From positions 48,894,094 to 48,958,093 of the forward strand of contig CAMZMU010000027.1 in assembly GCA_947311845.1 (NCBI GenBank): a stretch of DNA of 64,000 bases, in the 5' to 3' direction. The DNA comes from Poa pratensis (lineage: Eukaryota > Streptophyta > Magnoliopsida > Poales > Poaceae). The notes under the pieces were generated by a model. It made no database searches, was not told the DNA's origin, and was given only the letters and a program-made list of their open reading frames with translations. Within the stretch, counting starts at the first letter, position 1. The number at the start of each line of letters is the position of its first letter. Both the position numbers and the translations under genes were made by a program. This document shows, one piece after another, positions 1 to 16,200 of the stretch.

Positions 1-1127
1 TAAGGAAACAAAAACTAGCCAGTAGATGTAAAGAATGGTTGAATCGAGCAATTTGAAAAACCGGTAGTACCGGGGTGAACCCGGTAGTACCGGCTGAGCC
101 GATTCAAGACTGAAATGGCACAAATCGAGAGATTCAACCATACATTACACATATATGCTAGCTAACAAGGCCTAGGTGATCATCCATCCAACTTTAACCG
201 TTGCCAACGGAGCTACCAACATTTCCTCTCCATACATCTAGGTTTCAAGATCTAGAAACAAAGAATGCAAAGAACGGGGAAATACCGGAGGCCATGGAGG
301 AGATCGACGAGGGGATCGCTCCCACGGAGCAGATCTGGCCGGAGATGGCGGATTCCGGCGGCCAAGGGCGGCGGCCGGAGGTGAGGAGCAGAGGAGGCGG
401 CGGTGTGGCTTCGTGCGGGTGGGGAAAATGGGGAATAACCCCCACCCTGCCCGCACGGTGGAATATCTAGAACCCGCGATTCCCGGTAGTACCGGGGCGG
501 AGAATCCGGTACTACCGGGGCCTGAATCTTTGCGAGCAGCAGAACTGCTTAGATTCAGAGCCCGGTACTACCGGATCCCACCGGCGGTACTACCGGGGCC
601 TCCTAAGAAACCCCAGATTTCTCTTTTTGTGTAAGGAATTTGAACTTGTGCAAGATGGAAGTTGTTTTGAGATAGATGAAAGGCATAGGATTAGATCAAC
701 ACACTGGAGATGGTACTTCATACTCAATTTGCAAGAATCAAATACACACAAAAACACCAAATTGAGCATGTTTTCCATAGGAGCACTAGAAAACCAATAA
801 AATCCAAATGAAACCAACTCTTCATAAGGAAGAGGGTGGTGGCCGAGGCCACCATGTATGAGTATGTGGTGTGATACCGCGAAGATATATCTTGAGTTCA
901 CGGCCACTACTCGTCATTTAAGCTCACAATTCATAGAACGAATATAGAGATGCAAATGAATTCTTACTATCGGCATAATGGGGGGAGGGATGGTCCAATG
1001 AATTAGGACCGCACTCCCCCTATGTCCATGCCTACATCTAAACCAAATAAGTATCGTCTAATATGGGTAGGTATGCAAGAAATCCACTAAATCCAATTGG
1101 ATATGTCCACCACATTTAGTTCTCCTC
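1..1127 (-). repeat. Copia 3' non-coding region
   Basis: Sequence between the RNase H stop and the window edge. It has no supported gene. It carries six copies of the near-palindrome CCGGTA-S-TACCGG (61, 81, 483, 506, 562, 585), a motif shared with the LTR, and a C-rich stretch at 1010-1021. No TCCTTTCA terminus is visible, so the 3' LTR probably lies beyond the left edge. Confidence 0.65.
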
Positions 1128-1862
1128 TCAACTCCTTGAATCTTGCTTCACCAAGAGGCTTTGTGAACATATCGGCGAGTTGATGCTTGGTGTTGACATA
1201 CTTGATTGCAATATCACCCTTCTCAACATGGTCTCGAATAAAATGATACCGAATCTCAATGTGCTTGGTCTTGCCATGAAGAACCGGGTTGTGTGCAATT
1301 TAATAGCACTTTCATTGTCACATAAAAGAGGCACTTTGTCACAAATGACACCATAATCCTTTAAAGTTTGCCTCATCCATAATAATTGTGCACAACAACT
1401 ACCGGCGGCGATGTATTCGGCTTCGGTGGATGACGAGGCCACACAATTTTGCTTCTTGGAAGACCAACTCACAAGGGACCTACCAAGGAATTGGCATGTA
1501 CCCGAAGTTGATTTTCTATCCATTTTGCAACCCGCCCAATCCGCATCCGAATAACCAACAAGATCAAAGCTTGTACCATGGGGATACCAAAGACCATAGT
1601 TGGGAGTATCCAACAAATATCTTAGAATCCTTTTGACCGCGGTTTCATGACTTTCCCTAGGACTTGATTGGAATCTTGCACACATACCCACACTAAACAT
1701 AATATCCGGTCTAGATGCACAAAGGTAAAGCAAAGATCCAATCATAGAACGATAAAGCTTTTGATCAACTTCCTTACCATCCGGATCTAAGTGAAGATCC
1801 GCCTTGGAGTCCATGGGAAACTTATATGGCTTGGCATTGTTCATATCAAATTTCTTGAGCAT
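1128..1862 (-). pseudogene. Copia RNase H domain
   Basis: A 244-residue frame. The connection region (RPDIMFSVGMCARF) and RNase H follow, with DADWAGC, the conserved SSTEAEY and LLCDNESAI motifs that supply the acidic active-site residues. RNase H removes the RNA template during reverse transcription. The C-terminal end (from about residue 195) no longer matches the usual KTKHI stretch and looks frameshifted. Confidence 0.85.
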
Positions 1863-2527
1863 GTCCTTAATGTACTTGGCTTGACATAAGAATGTTCCTT
1901 CTCGAATTGATGGATTTCAAAGCCAAGAAAATAATTCAATTCCCATCATGGACATCTCAAATTCCTTGGTCATTAGCTTGGAGAATTGATCACTAAATTC
2001 ATGGTTAGTGGAACCAAAGATAATATCATCAACATATATTTGGCATACAAAAAATTCTCCATTTATTCTTTTAGTGAAAAGGGTGGGATCTATTACCCCA
2101 ATTGCAAAGCCACGTCTACTAAGAACTCCTTGAGATGATCATACCAAGCACGTGGAGCTTGCTTGAGCCCATAAAGAGCCTTATGTAGTAAGTAGACATG
2201 GTTAGGAAATTGGGGTCTTCAAAACCCGGAGGTTGTTTCACATACTTGTTCATTTAGTGGACCATTTAGAAAAGCACTTTTAACATCCATTTGATATAAG
2301 TAATTTATGAGTAGATGCATAGCAATAAGTAAGCGAATGGATTCAAGTCTAGCAACGGGGGCATAGGTTTCACCGTAGTCGACTCCTTCGATTTGGGTGT
2401 ACCCTTGTGCAACCAATCTTGCTTTGTTGCGGATGACTTGACCATTTGAGTCTTGCTTGTTCTTGAATATCCACTTGGTTCCAATGACATTATGGGAGGA
2501 GTCATTGGGTCTTTCCACTAAGACCAT
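1863..2527 (-). pseudogene. Copia reverse transcriptase, broken
   Basis: The open part (2527-2219, 102 residues) holds the typical Copia palm start, with GTKWIFK, KARLVAQGY and ETYAPVARLESIR. The frame then breaks, but the downstream sequence still encodes the catalytic YVDDIIFG motif near 2020-2045. The enzyme would copy the element's RNA into DNA. At least one frameshift separates the two halves and another separates this from RNase H, so this region is non-functional. Confidence 0.85.
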
Positions 2528-2678
2528 ACTTTGTTGCGCTCGAAGTTGTTCAACTCTTCATGCATAGCCGCAACCCAATCCATGTCTTCAAGGGCATCAT
2601 ACCTTGAGAGGTTCTAAGCTAGACAAGCAAGAGACATGACCACAAAAGTTAGCTAATTGATTGCGTGTGGACACACCT

Positions 2679-4352
2679 CTACGGATACTCCAAGGATATT
2701 TTCTTTGAAGTGTTGTTGGTAATCCAATGTTGATGCACGCCGGATGACCCGGCGTTCCGAGGCTTGACCAATTGTTTCACCAACACGAATATCTTCATCA
2801 TTTCCTTCATTTTGCTCATGGTCAACCCGAAGTGGAGTTCTTGGGGTTGTGGGTTCATTATGTTCTTGTTCACCACTAGAGTTGGGTGGGTCTTGACCAT
2901 TTTCTTGTCTACATGTTCTTGTTCTTGATCATTGATAGTTGGTTGATCACTTGTTGAGGTAGATGGCTCAACTTGGGTAGAACTTGTTCCTTCTTCTTGA
3001 GTAGGTCCTTCAATAGGAATTAGTTCTCCAATCCCCATAGTTCTTATGGCTTGAGATGGAGCAACATCACCTACATCATCATGATCAATATGCTCCGCTT
3101 GGGAGCCATTATCCTCGACAAACTCCACGTTCATAGATTCTTCAACACACCCGGTGGATATGTTGTAGACCCTATAAGCATGAGACTTTGCGGCATATCC
3201 AACAAATATACCATCAAAAGATCTAGATTCAAACTTAGCAATTTTGCAACCTTTAATGTAAACATGGCATTTGCATCCAAAGACTCGAAAGTAAGATACA
3301 TTTGGCTTTTTACCGGTGAGGAGTTCATATGGTGTCATGTTCTTGAGAGGACGGAAAAAGAGCCGGTTTGAGTAATGACAAGCGGTGTTGATGGCTTCGG
3401 CCCAAAAGTTGTATGGGGAATTAAATTCGGCCATCATAGTTCTTGCCATATCAATAAGAGTGCGGTTCTTCCTTTCGGCAACACCATTTTGTTGGGGAGT
3501 ATATGCAGCGGAATATTGGTGTTGAATGCCCTCCCCACTTAGGAAATCATCCATAGTGTAATTCTTGAACTCCGTACCATTGTCACTTCTAATTGCCAAA
3601 ATCTTGGAGTCATATTGGCGTTGAACTAGGGTTGCAAAGTCAATGAATATCTTTTGAGTTTCACTCTTCTTCTTGATGTAGAAAGTCCAACAATATCTTG
3701 AATAATCATCCACAATCACCAAACAATATTTCTTGCCACCAAGACTATCATATGTGGGAGGCCCAAAAAGATCCATATGAAGGAGCTCCAAAGGCCTCTT
3801 AGTGGAGATAATGGTCGTCTTGGGGTGATTCTTCTCATGCATCTTTCCGGCTATGCAAGCACTACAAGGACGATCTTTGGAAAAATTAACATCGGTTAGT
3901 CCTACCACGTGTCCACCCTTTACAAGAGTTTGTAAATTTCTCATACCGACATGGCCAAGTCGGCGATGCCAAAGCCACCCCTTGTCGCCTTTAGCCATTA
4001 AACATGTAGCGATTTGAGTGGTCTCTTTTGAGAAATCAACCACATACAAACCGTTTTCACGAAATCCAACAAAGGCGACATTGAGTGTTTGAGTGAAAAG
4101 GATGGTCACGTGGTATTTATTAAAAATAACGGTGTAACCGGCATTGCATAATTGACCAACGGAAAGTAAATTGTATGAAAGAGATTCGACAAGGAGGACC
4201 TTCTCAATGGATAACTCCGGAGTGATCACCACTTTACCAACTCCCACTACCTTGAGTCTTGCATTGTTGCCAACGGTGACATGAGAGAATGAGAGTAGTT
4301 GTTTCAATAAGTCCTTTACTAGTTCTTTGCTTCCGGTCATATGGGATGACAT
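2679..4352 (-). pseudogene. Copia protease remnant and integrase
   Basis: A 557-residue frame. It starts within the protease: the catalytic D-S-G triplet lies just upstream near 4370, out of frame, because one base is missing after the following Cys codon. The integrase follows with its HHCC zinc finger (HRRLGH ... CSACIAGK, residues about 130-175) and its catalytic core (first Asp in HMDLFGP, second in SDNGTEF, Glu in NGVAERKNR). A chromodomain is absent, as usual for Copia. After about residue 420 the sequence becomes the low-complexity linker before reverse transcriptase. Integrase would insert the cDNA into the host genome; the upstream breaks mean this copy cannot make the normal polyprotein. 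Confidence 0.9.
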
Positions 4353-4403
4353 CCACTATCAATGAGCCATGAAGATCCACCGGAAGAGAAACCCTACAAT
4401 AAA

Positions 4404-5180
4404 TCAAGTCTTTGATTTAGGTACCCATTTTGGAATGGGTCCTCTTTTGTTAGTCACAAGGGTCTTTGGAACCCAAATAGCATAGTGATAATCATCTCCA
4501 TATGAAGAGCCAACATATTTAGCAAAAACACAACCATTTGTAGATTTCAAAAGAACATATGAGGGGTTGTATTTTCCCGCAAAGTTATTGTGAGTGGCAT
4601 TGCCCCTAGTGACATTACCACTCCCAATAGAGTTGTCATTTGCTTTGGCTAACTCCCCCTCCTTCACAAAAACAATATCTTTGGAAGGGGGAGTCGCCTT
4701 CTTCTTCTTGTTGTTGACCTTCTTAGAGTTGGGTGTGAACCCAATTCCTTCTTTGCCAACCACTCCCTTTTGATTGCTCAAAAGATCATTGAGGTTCTTT
4801 TCCCCTTGGATACAAGTGGCTAGGCCCTTCTCAAGTTGGGCCTTCAACCTAGTGTTTTCCTCAATAAGAGATGCCTTGACACATAAAGGGTTAGTGGTAC
4901 AAGAATTTGCATCTTTATCATTGTGAGAAGTGGTGAAGCTAGCATAGATAAATTGAGCTTGTAGTTTGGCATATGACTCCTTGAGTGTAGTGAGCTCACT
5001 TGAGGTCACCTTGTGGGTTTCCCTAAGTTGCTCAAAACCCTCAAAGAGTTTGTTATGACTCTCTACAAGTTCCTCATTTTTACTTTTTAGATCAATAGCA
5101 ATTTGAATAGAGGTTTCACGAGTTTCTTTTGCCTTGGAAAGATCCATGGCATGTGTCTCCTCAAGTTGCTCACGGAGCAA
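4404..5180 (-). pseudogene. Copia gag C-terminal coiled-coil region, before the protease
   Basis: A 258-residue frame rich in Glu, Lys and Leu heptads (coiled-coil-like, residues about 1-80). A basic Lys-rich patch (around residue 155) follows, and then a tail ending WVPKSKT. Such a segment links gag to protease in SIRE-type elements (family knowledge). It is separated from the upstream gag by a stop or frameshift between 5180 and 5204. The stop at 4404 lies just before the protease motif, so protease, too, is out of frame with it. Confidence 0.7.
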
Positions 5181-5203
5181 TTGTTCCTCAACAAGTTGAT
5201 CTT

Positions 5204-6940
5204 CTAGCTCACCAATTTGTCGGCATGATCACATGCATGCCCTTCGAGCTCACAAATCCTAACATCCTTCACATCAAGAAGATGCTTGGCTTCTCCATAT
5301 TGATACATGAGGGCCTCAACCATTTTCTTGGTTGGACCTTGGAGCTTGCTAATGAAGATAGAAATTTTATCCTCTTCTTCAATTTTCCCTACATCCTCAA
5401 CACAATCCAATAGTGATGGGTTAGAGGAGATAGTAATTTTTGGTGGGGAATTCACCTTAGTTTCCTTGGCCATGAGGCACATGGGCTTGGAGATCTTGTC
5501 GTCGTTTGGAGATGAGAAGAGGTTGGCCAATGATGGAGGAAGGGTGCCCATTGCAAGAGCCGCCATTCCTACTTCTTCACTTGGTTCTTTATCCTCCTCA
5601 CCTCCGGACTCGTATTCCTCTTCATGGGATGCCACAAGAGCCTTTTGAGGTGATCTCTTCATGTAGGTAGGCTTGGGGTGGTACTTGTTCTTCTTTAGAA
5701 TGAGTTGACCACCATTATCCTCTCTTCTTTCATAGGGGCAATCCTTCACAAGATGAGTGTCCTTTCCACAATTGAAGCACATTCTTTTTATTGGTGAAGG
5801 GTTGACGCTCTTGTTCTTCTTGTTCCAAAACCGGGTGGCGGCAAGTGCAAGAACTTCATTGAGCTCACCCTCCAAGTCTTCTTCACCTTCATAGACCGGG
5901 CTTTCTTCATATCTTGGATGGTCTACCACACGAGCCTTCAAAGCAAGAGTCTTCGGGCCACGGACTTGGTTGAAAGACTTGGATGTGGACTTCAATGTAT
6001 CATATGTGACAAATTGAGCCAACATGTCATTGGGAGTCATTGTTGTGTAATCCGCTCTTGCATGGAGGTTCATCACCATAGTTTCACTATATGGCATAAT
6101 TGCTTGAAGGAACTTGGCCTTGACCCATTCATCATCCATATCCTTCTTTCCATTTTCCCTACATGTCACCACAAGCTTGTAGAGTCTTCGGTAAAGTTCG
6201 GTCGGAGTCTCTTCGTCTAGCATGATGAAGTTGTCAACTTGATGTTGAAGGACGGCCGCATTGGAGCGTTGAATGCCCTCATTTCCTTCATACACGGTTT
6301 CAAGATGGAGCCAAGCCTCATTGCAAGTTTTGAGATTCCGCACATGATCTTCATCATGTGCGGTCATAGCACTCTCAAGAATGTACTTGGCATTTGCATC
6401 AAGTTGCTCATCAATCTCTTCTTGCTTGGTCAAGTTGTTGGGATCAACAGGGTTGAAACCATGTAGAACCACCCTCCAAAGATGCACCGATGAGCTGCGA
6501 AAATAAGACTCCATAGATTTCTTCCAAGTGAAATAACGAGTATTATCAAGCTTAGGAGGGGGTCTACCAAGGTTGGTTATATGAGGTTGAGTGAGTGAAA
6601 CTTGAGTGAGATAAGAGCTAGGTGGAGCAAAGTTAAGAGAAGGCTTCTCATTAGGTTTATCATTTTTATCCTTGTCACTAGCACCCTTAATAGGGCTAGC
6701 GGATGATGAGGAGCCATTTTGATTAGATACCCGAGTATACACCTCATCCACCATTTTGCCTTTCATGTACCCAAAAAGTTCAATCATGGACTTCATGGTG
6801 ATTGGGGCATCACCCTCGGGAGGGATTATTCCCGCTTCTATTAGTTCTTTGTCAAGTTGTTCTCTATCACGTTTTTCTTGTTCCTTAGCAAGTTTTAACT
6901 CCTCATCTTTAGCACGTTGTACTTCCTCCGCACTAGCCAT
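5204..6940 (-). pseudogene. Copia gag (nucleocapsid/capsid polyprotein)
   Basis: This is a 578-residue open frame beginning with a charged, helix-prone segment rich in Lys and Glu. It is followed by the capsid-like UBN2/gag-pre region (a tract with aromatic residues near positions 130-330) and a CCHC zinc knuckle, CFNCGKDTHLVKDC, near residue 387. Gag packages the element's RNA in cytoplasmic virus-like particles. The frame stops at 5204, while coiled-coil gag-like sequence resumes in the next open frame, so the original longer gag is interrupted. It begins about 40 bases downstream of the primer binding site, as expected for the first coding region. Confidence 0.88.
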
Positions 6941-6980
6941 CCTCCTCTTTAGGCGATTAAGCCCTTAATAAAGAGACCTT

Positions 6981-6992
6981 GCTCTGATACCA
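6981..6992 (-). other. Primer binding site for initiator tRNA-Met
   Basis: The minus strand reads TGGTATCAGAGC, the standard plant primer binding site complementary to the 3' end of initiator methionine tRNA. It sits next to the LTR and fixes the direction of the element. Confidence 0.9.
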
Positions 6993-6994
6993 AT

Positions 6995-8274
6995 TGAAAG
7001 GATCGAGTAGGTTGACTAGAGGGGGGGGGGTGAATAGGCAACTACCAATTTTAATTTTCTTTTCAACAAGTTAAGGAATTGCTCAAATATAAGTTCTCTA
7101 GATATGCAACTAGATGAACAATCCTATATGATGAGCAATAAACAAGCTAGCAAGATATTCTACACAAGATAAGCTAGCAATACGAGTAAAGGAAGGTTAA
7201 GAGATAACCACACGGTGACGCGGAGATGTTCTACCGAAGTTCACTTCCCAATGGAAGCTACGTCTCCGTTGGAGCGGTGCGGAGTCACAAAGTGAACTCC
7301 GAATAGCCTTGATATGGCACACCGTATCTCCCTCGTGTTATCCTCCGATGAGGAGATCCACGAGCCACTATATGATGCCCTCGAGGTCGGCAACAAACCT
7401 TTACAAGGATGAGGCACACTCCACAACCGAATTGGAGGCTCTCACCAAATTCCCGCGGCTCCCAAAGCCACAAGAATCACAAGGCCGGGTCGCGTCTCCA
7501 CAACTCAATTGGAGGCTCCCGGCTAATCCTTGTGGCTACCAAAGCCACAAGAATCACAAGTATCTTCTAGGTATCCAATATCAAGTTACACAAGATCTAC
7601 AAGTGACTAGGTCGATGTAGACAAATCGGCTCGGTGGAGATGCGGATCTAGGGCTCCTCCTTCACTCCTCAAAGTATCAACGTGTTTGAGTGGTTGGAGT
7701 GGGAGCTCTAGTAGATTGAAGCTTGCAACAATGGTGGAGAGAGAGTGAGGAATCAAGCTTATCCAACCGGAGGTAGGTGGAGGGGTATAAATACCCCTCC
7801 CAGAAATCTGCCCGTTTGAACTGTAAACAGCCCGCAGCGGTAGTACCGGGCCTCGCCCGGTAGTACCGGCTGACGGGGAACTGAAGTCCTGGCGTCAGAC
7901 TGGTCAACTCTCACCACACGCGCATCGGTAGTACCGGACGTCCTGGTCCGGTAGTGCTCCCAACCCGGTAGTACCGCGCCTACTACCGGTGCTACTACCG
8001 GATTAAATCGAGCGAGTCCAGAAGAGCTTTTGGAGATCCGGTACTGGGCCCGGTACTGGGCCCGGTAGTTCCGCATGGCAGAACAACCGGTAGTACCGGG
8101 GTGAACCCGGTAGTACCGGATGAAGCTATGAAGACTGCTTTTCTTCCTTTTCTTGAGACAAAACCTGTGCAATATTAATTGATACAATCCTGCACACTTT
8201 TAGCACACACATTAGACATCTAAGTGTGTTGTCAACAAACATCAAAACACTGTGGGGAAGGATATGTCCTTTCA
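6995..8274 (-). repeat. 5' LTR of the Copia element
   Basis: On the plus strand it begins TGAAAGGA and ends TCCTTTCA, an 8-bp terminal inverted repeat with TG..CA ends, 1280 bp. Its inner edge lies two bases from the primer binding site. It contains a run of about ten G near 7021, a palindromic TATA box at 7779-7800, and several copies of the near-palindrome CCGGTAGTACCGG between 7838 and 8120. Confidence 0.9.
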
Positions 8275-8790
8275 AACGGGTACAACGTGGTCTGCGAGTC
8301 CACATCGCACATTCGAGTTAGTTGCAGCATTCCACGATCCAGGAGCAACACAAAATGGCTTACGTGTGACGTGTCCATCAACGACTCAGCTTTCCCAAAC
8401 GGCAAAAATAAAGGCATAAGTTGACTCGGTCCGATTCACGCGACGCACATCGTGACAGGACGAGCGAGCGCAGGAGTGCGCAGTACCAAGTGGTGGAACA
8501 CCCTCACTTATAAGGTGGTGCAACTCGCATCCAACTTTTTATGTGCGACTAAACATATGCACTCCCGTTCTCCCACCTCTTGCCATACATGGGCACTTTG
8601 AAATTTTCACGAATTTTGATATTTATTGGGCCAAGGCCATACAATTCCAACAGGACCATGCATGTTAAGTTGTATTTAAAATGGAAATCGGTGGCTACTT
8701 CTACAATATCAAATAAATACGATATAAAAGAATATTTTATGATAGATTTGGCATTATAGATTTGTTTTCTGAAAAAAAGCAACAGTAGGA
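8275..8790. other. Intergenic spacer, no gene seen
   Basis: Single-copy-looking sequence between the Copia LTR and a MITE. Short open frames here have no recognisable domain. I see nothing else I can support. Confidence 0.6.
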
Positions 8791-8914
8791 CTCCCTCCTA
8801 TTGGAAATGATTGACACATATTAGTCTAAATACAAATGTATTTAGATGTATTTTATTGTGTAGATACATCCGTATCTTGACAAACTTGTGTCAACCATTT
8901 CCGATCGGTGGGAG
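8791..8914. mobile_element. Stowaway-type MITE
   Basis: It begins CTCCCTCC and ends in the inverse GGTGGGAG. The extended imperfect inverted repeats (TTGGAAATGATTGACACA against TGTGTCAACCATTTCC) could form one long hairpin. Length is 124 bp. It follows the Tc1/mariner-derived Stowaway pattern; the TA target duplication is clear on the right but degraded on the left. Confidence 0.85.
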
Positions 8915-10016
8915 TACTCGATATAGAGGAGTAAAAGATTACAAAAGATCCATAAACATCATGATAGATTTTAATACTTGTTTTATAAACTTAGTGAAAA
9001 TTCGTAAAGTTTGACTTTGGATAAAAATATTTAACATGGTAAGTACAATATTTGTGATCATTCAAAATACAAATAAAAGAAAGGATGCATAAAGTGACAT
9101 GTGACTGGCCATCATGATATTTATTCTTTACTACCACCATGAGCTCTGGCTTTTCATTGAGTACAAGAATGATAGTGATGATTCATCTGTAGCCCCACAC
9201 GAACACAAAAAATTAATAACTGAAAAATCAGATAGCTCACCCATAACAAGCTAACCTAATAAACTTCCCTAGAAATATCTTAACAAATATATGGCTCATC
9301 AAGATCCACTAGGAATAAATCAGGAATATAACTCTCCAATTTTTATTTGAGCCCTAAACTTTTGGCAGTTAATGAAAGTACGGATAAATAATCTTGGAAC
9401 AAAACTGAATAACATAGTTAGATATCATGTTCTTGATAGGAACCGTCTGGCAAACTTTTTATTGCAGAGTACGGTCAGATCATCATACCCTCTTATATTC
9501 AGTGTTGCGTTTGTAAAACTAGCGCCCGGACAACCCTGAGTATATTCTGTACTATATCTTTCTTTTTTATGACAAAGAGCAATATGAGGCTCCTCTGCCG
9601 TAGCTTCTTCAGCAAATAAAATGTACAAAGCATAGAGAAGAGATCCAGCATGTGACAAATATTTCAGTTTCATTTTCACCGAGAAGTAACAAGTTGGCGG
9701 TCTGGCCGCTCATGGGTCACACAAAAAGAGAACTCAATGGGTGACAAATATTTCAGTTTCATTTTCACCGAGAAGTAACAAGTTGGCGGTCTGGCCGCTC
9801 ATGGGTCACACAAAAAGAGAACTCAATTCTTCCTTGAAGGGCAGTAGGCCAAACAAATAGGTCACTGCAAATCCTTATTCGGGAAAGAGTGGAGGGGAAA
9901 AACATCCATCAGCAGGGCCGGGCCTCCTGCCTGTAACTACATATCCTGGCTAACAGACAATTAAAGGCACAGGTTGACAAAAAAAAGTTAAATTGCGGGT
10001 TGCAAGAAGTTTCTTA
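8915..10016. other. ATP synthase 3' flank with tandem duplication
   Basis: AT-rich spacer leading into the 3' untranslated region of the minus-strand ATP synthase gene. An 89-bp unit is duplicated head to tail at 9652-9740 and 9741-9829 with almost no difference. The short minus-strand open frame at 9425-9679 overlaps the duplication and shows no known domain, so I do not call it a gene. Confidence 0.6.
9652..9829. repeat. 89-bp tandem duplication
   Basis: Two adjacent copies starting GTGACAAATATTTC at 9652 and 9741. They are nearly identical, so the duplication is recent. It lies about 200 bp beyond the ATP synthase stop codon, in or just after its 3' untranslated region. Confidence 0.9.
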
Positions 10017-15401
<5,385 letters not shown>

Positions 15402-15674
15402 GGCCGGCGGCGAGGGGTTGGATCTAGGTTTGAGGAATGGATGGGCCGCGGGGTGGGGAGTGGCGGCTCCGCGCTACGGGAAAGGGTGGTAGGGGTTTGG
15501 GGATCGGGGTTGGGGGCCGGAATAGACGAGAGGAGAGGAGGGTGAGGAGCGGGAGGGATTCGCGGGTGGACTCGGTCCTCTGTAGACCGAGATTAGTGGA
15601 GCGTGTGCTCCCTGATGTGCGATTAGTTCATCCATTTCATCGTACTTTTTCTCACTAACAAAAACAATACTCTA
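15402..15674 (-). promoter_or_regulatory. ATP synthase 5' untranslated region and proximal promoter
   Basis: GC-rich sequence upstream of the start codon with no coding signal. No clear TATA box was found, as is common for constitutively expressed genes. Its extent is inferred from position only; a Stowaway MITE bounds it at 15675. Confidence 0.45.
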
Positions 15675-15796
15675 CTCTCTCCGTCTCAAATAAGTTTCTC
15701 AATTTTTTTTTCAAATTAGATGTATCTAGACATGTTTCATATATAGATATATCTATTTTTTTTGGTAAATCTGAGACTTATTTCGTGAGGAGGGAG
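15675..15796. mobile_element. Stowaway MITE upstream of ATP synthase
   Basis: 122 bp. It begins CTCTCTCCGTCTCAAATAAG and ends in the inverse (CTTATTTCGTGAGGAGGGAG), with TA on both sides (15673-15674 and 15797-15798). It is AT-rich inside, as is typical. It lies about 275 bp upstream of the start codon. Confidence 0.92.
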
Positions 15797-15951
15797 TAGT
15801 TATTACTCCGAAGATGAATCAAAAAGTAGTTACTGCCAATATCCAATTTTTCCTAATAAAATAAAATATTTTGTAAAACCTATGTTACTGAAATAGTTTT
15901 AACACTAGAGTGGACCGGAATCAAATTAATTTTGTAAAACCTATGTTACTC

Positions 15952-16200
15952 AAAACATAAATAATAATATTTACAACATCAAATTAATTAACCGGATGTA
16001 TATAGGAATGTAGTTTCACAATATACTAATTTGATGTTAAAAATATTGCTATGTTTTTATGAAGTTGGATTTTTTTTACTTAGAACGTAATAAGAAGTAC
16101 TCTTATTTTGTGACAGAAGGAATACACTGCTAGGATACCCTGTATCTAGGAACATCGAGAGTATACTAGTAAAATGTTGCACTATGGCATGGTGGATCAA
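15952..16200. repeat. 249-bp direct repeat, left copy
   Basis: This matches 26867-27115 along its whole length with scattered substitutions and small indels, and ends in the same GGCATGGTGGATCAA. The first part resembles the right end of a Stowaway element (GTGACAGAAGGAATAC); the last 75 bp is shared flank. The two copies bracket the nested retrotransposon block. Confidence 0.85.

Larger units (their letters stand above)
1..8274 (-). mobile_element. Ty1/Copia retrotransposon, SIRE/Maximus-like, partial
   Basis: Reading right to left: LTR (8274-6995), initiator-Met primer binding site, gag, a protease remnant, integrase, reverse transcriptase, RNase H, then about 1.1 kb of non-coding 3' region that runs off the window. 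The order integrase before reverse transcriptase is diagnostic of Copia. The long gag and long 3' region suggest the SIRE/Maximus lineage (inference). The reading frame is broken several times, so the copy is not autonomous. The second LTR and its target duplication lie outside the window; the base positions after 8274 read AACGG. Its age cannot be estimated with only one LTR visible. Confidence 0.93.

Noticed and set aside
1..600. Left end as the second Copia LTR
   Set aside because: It shares the CCGGTAGTACCGG words but not the overall sequence or the TGAAAGGA and TCCTTTCA ends.
9425..9679. 84-residue minus-strand frame as a small gene
   Set aside because: It overlaps a tandem duplication and has no domain or start-context support.
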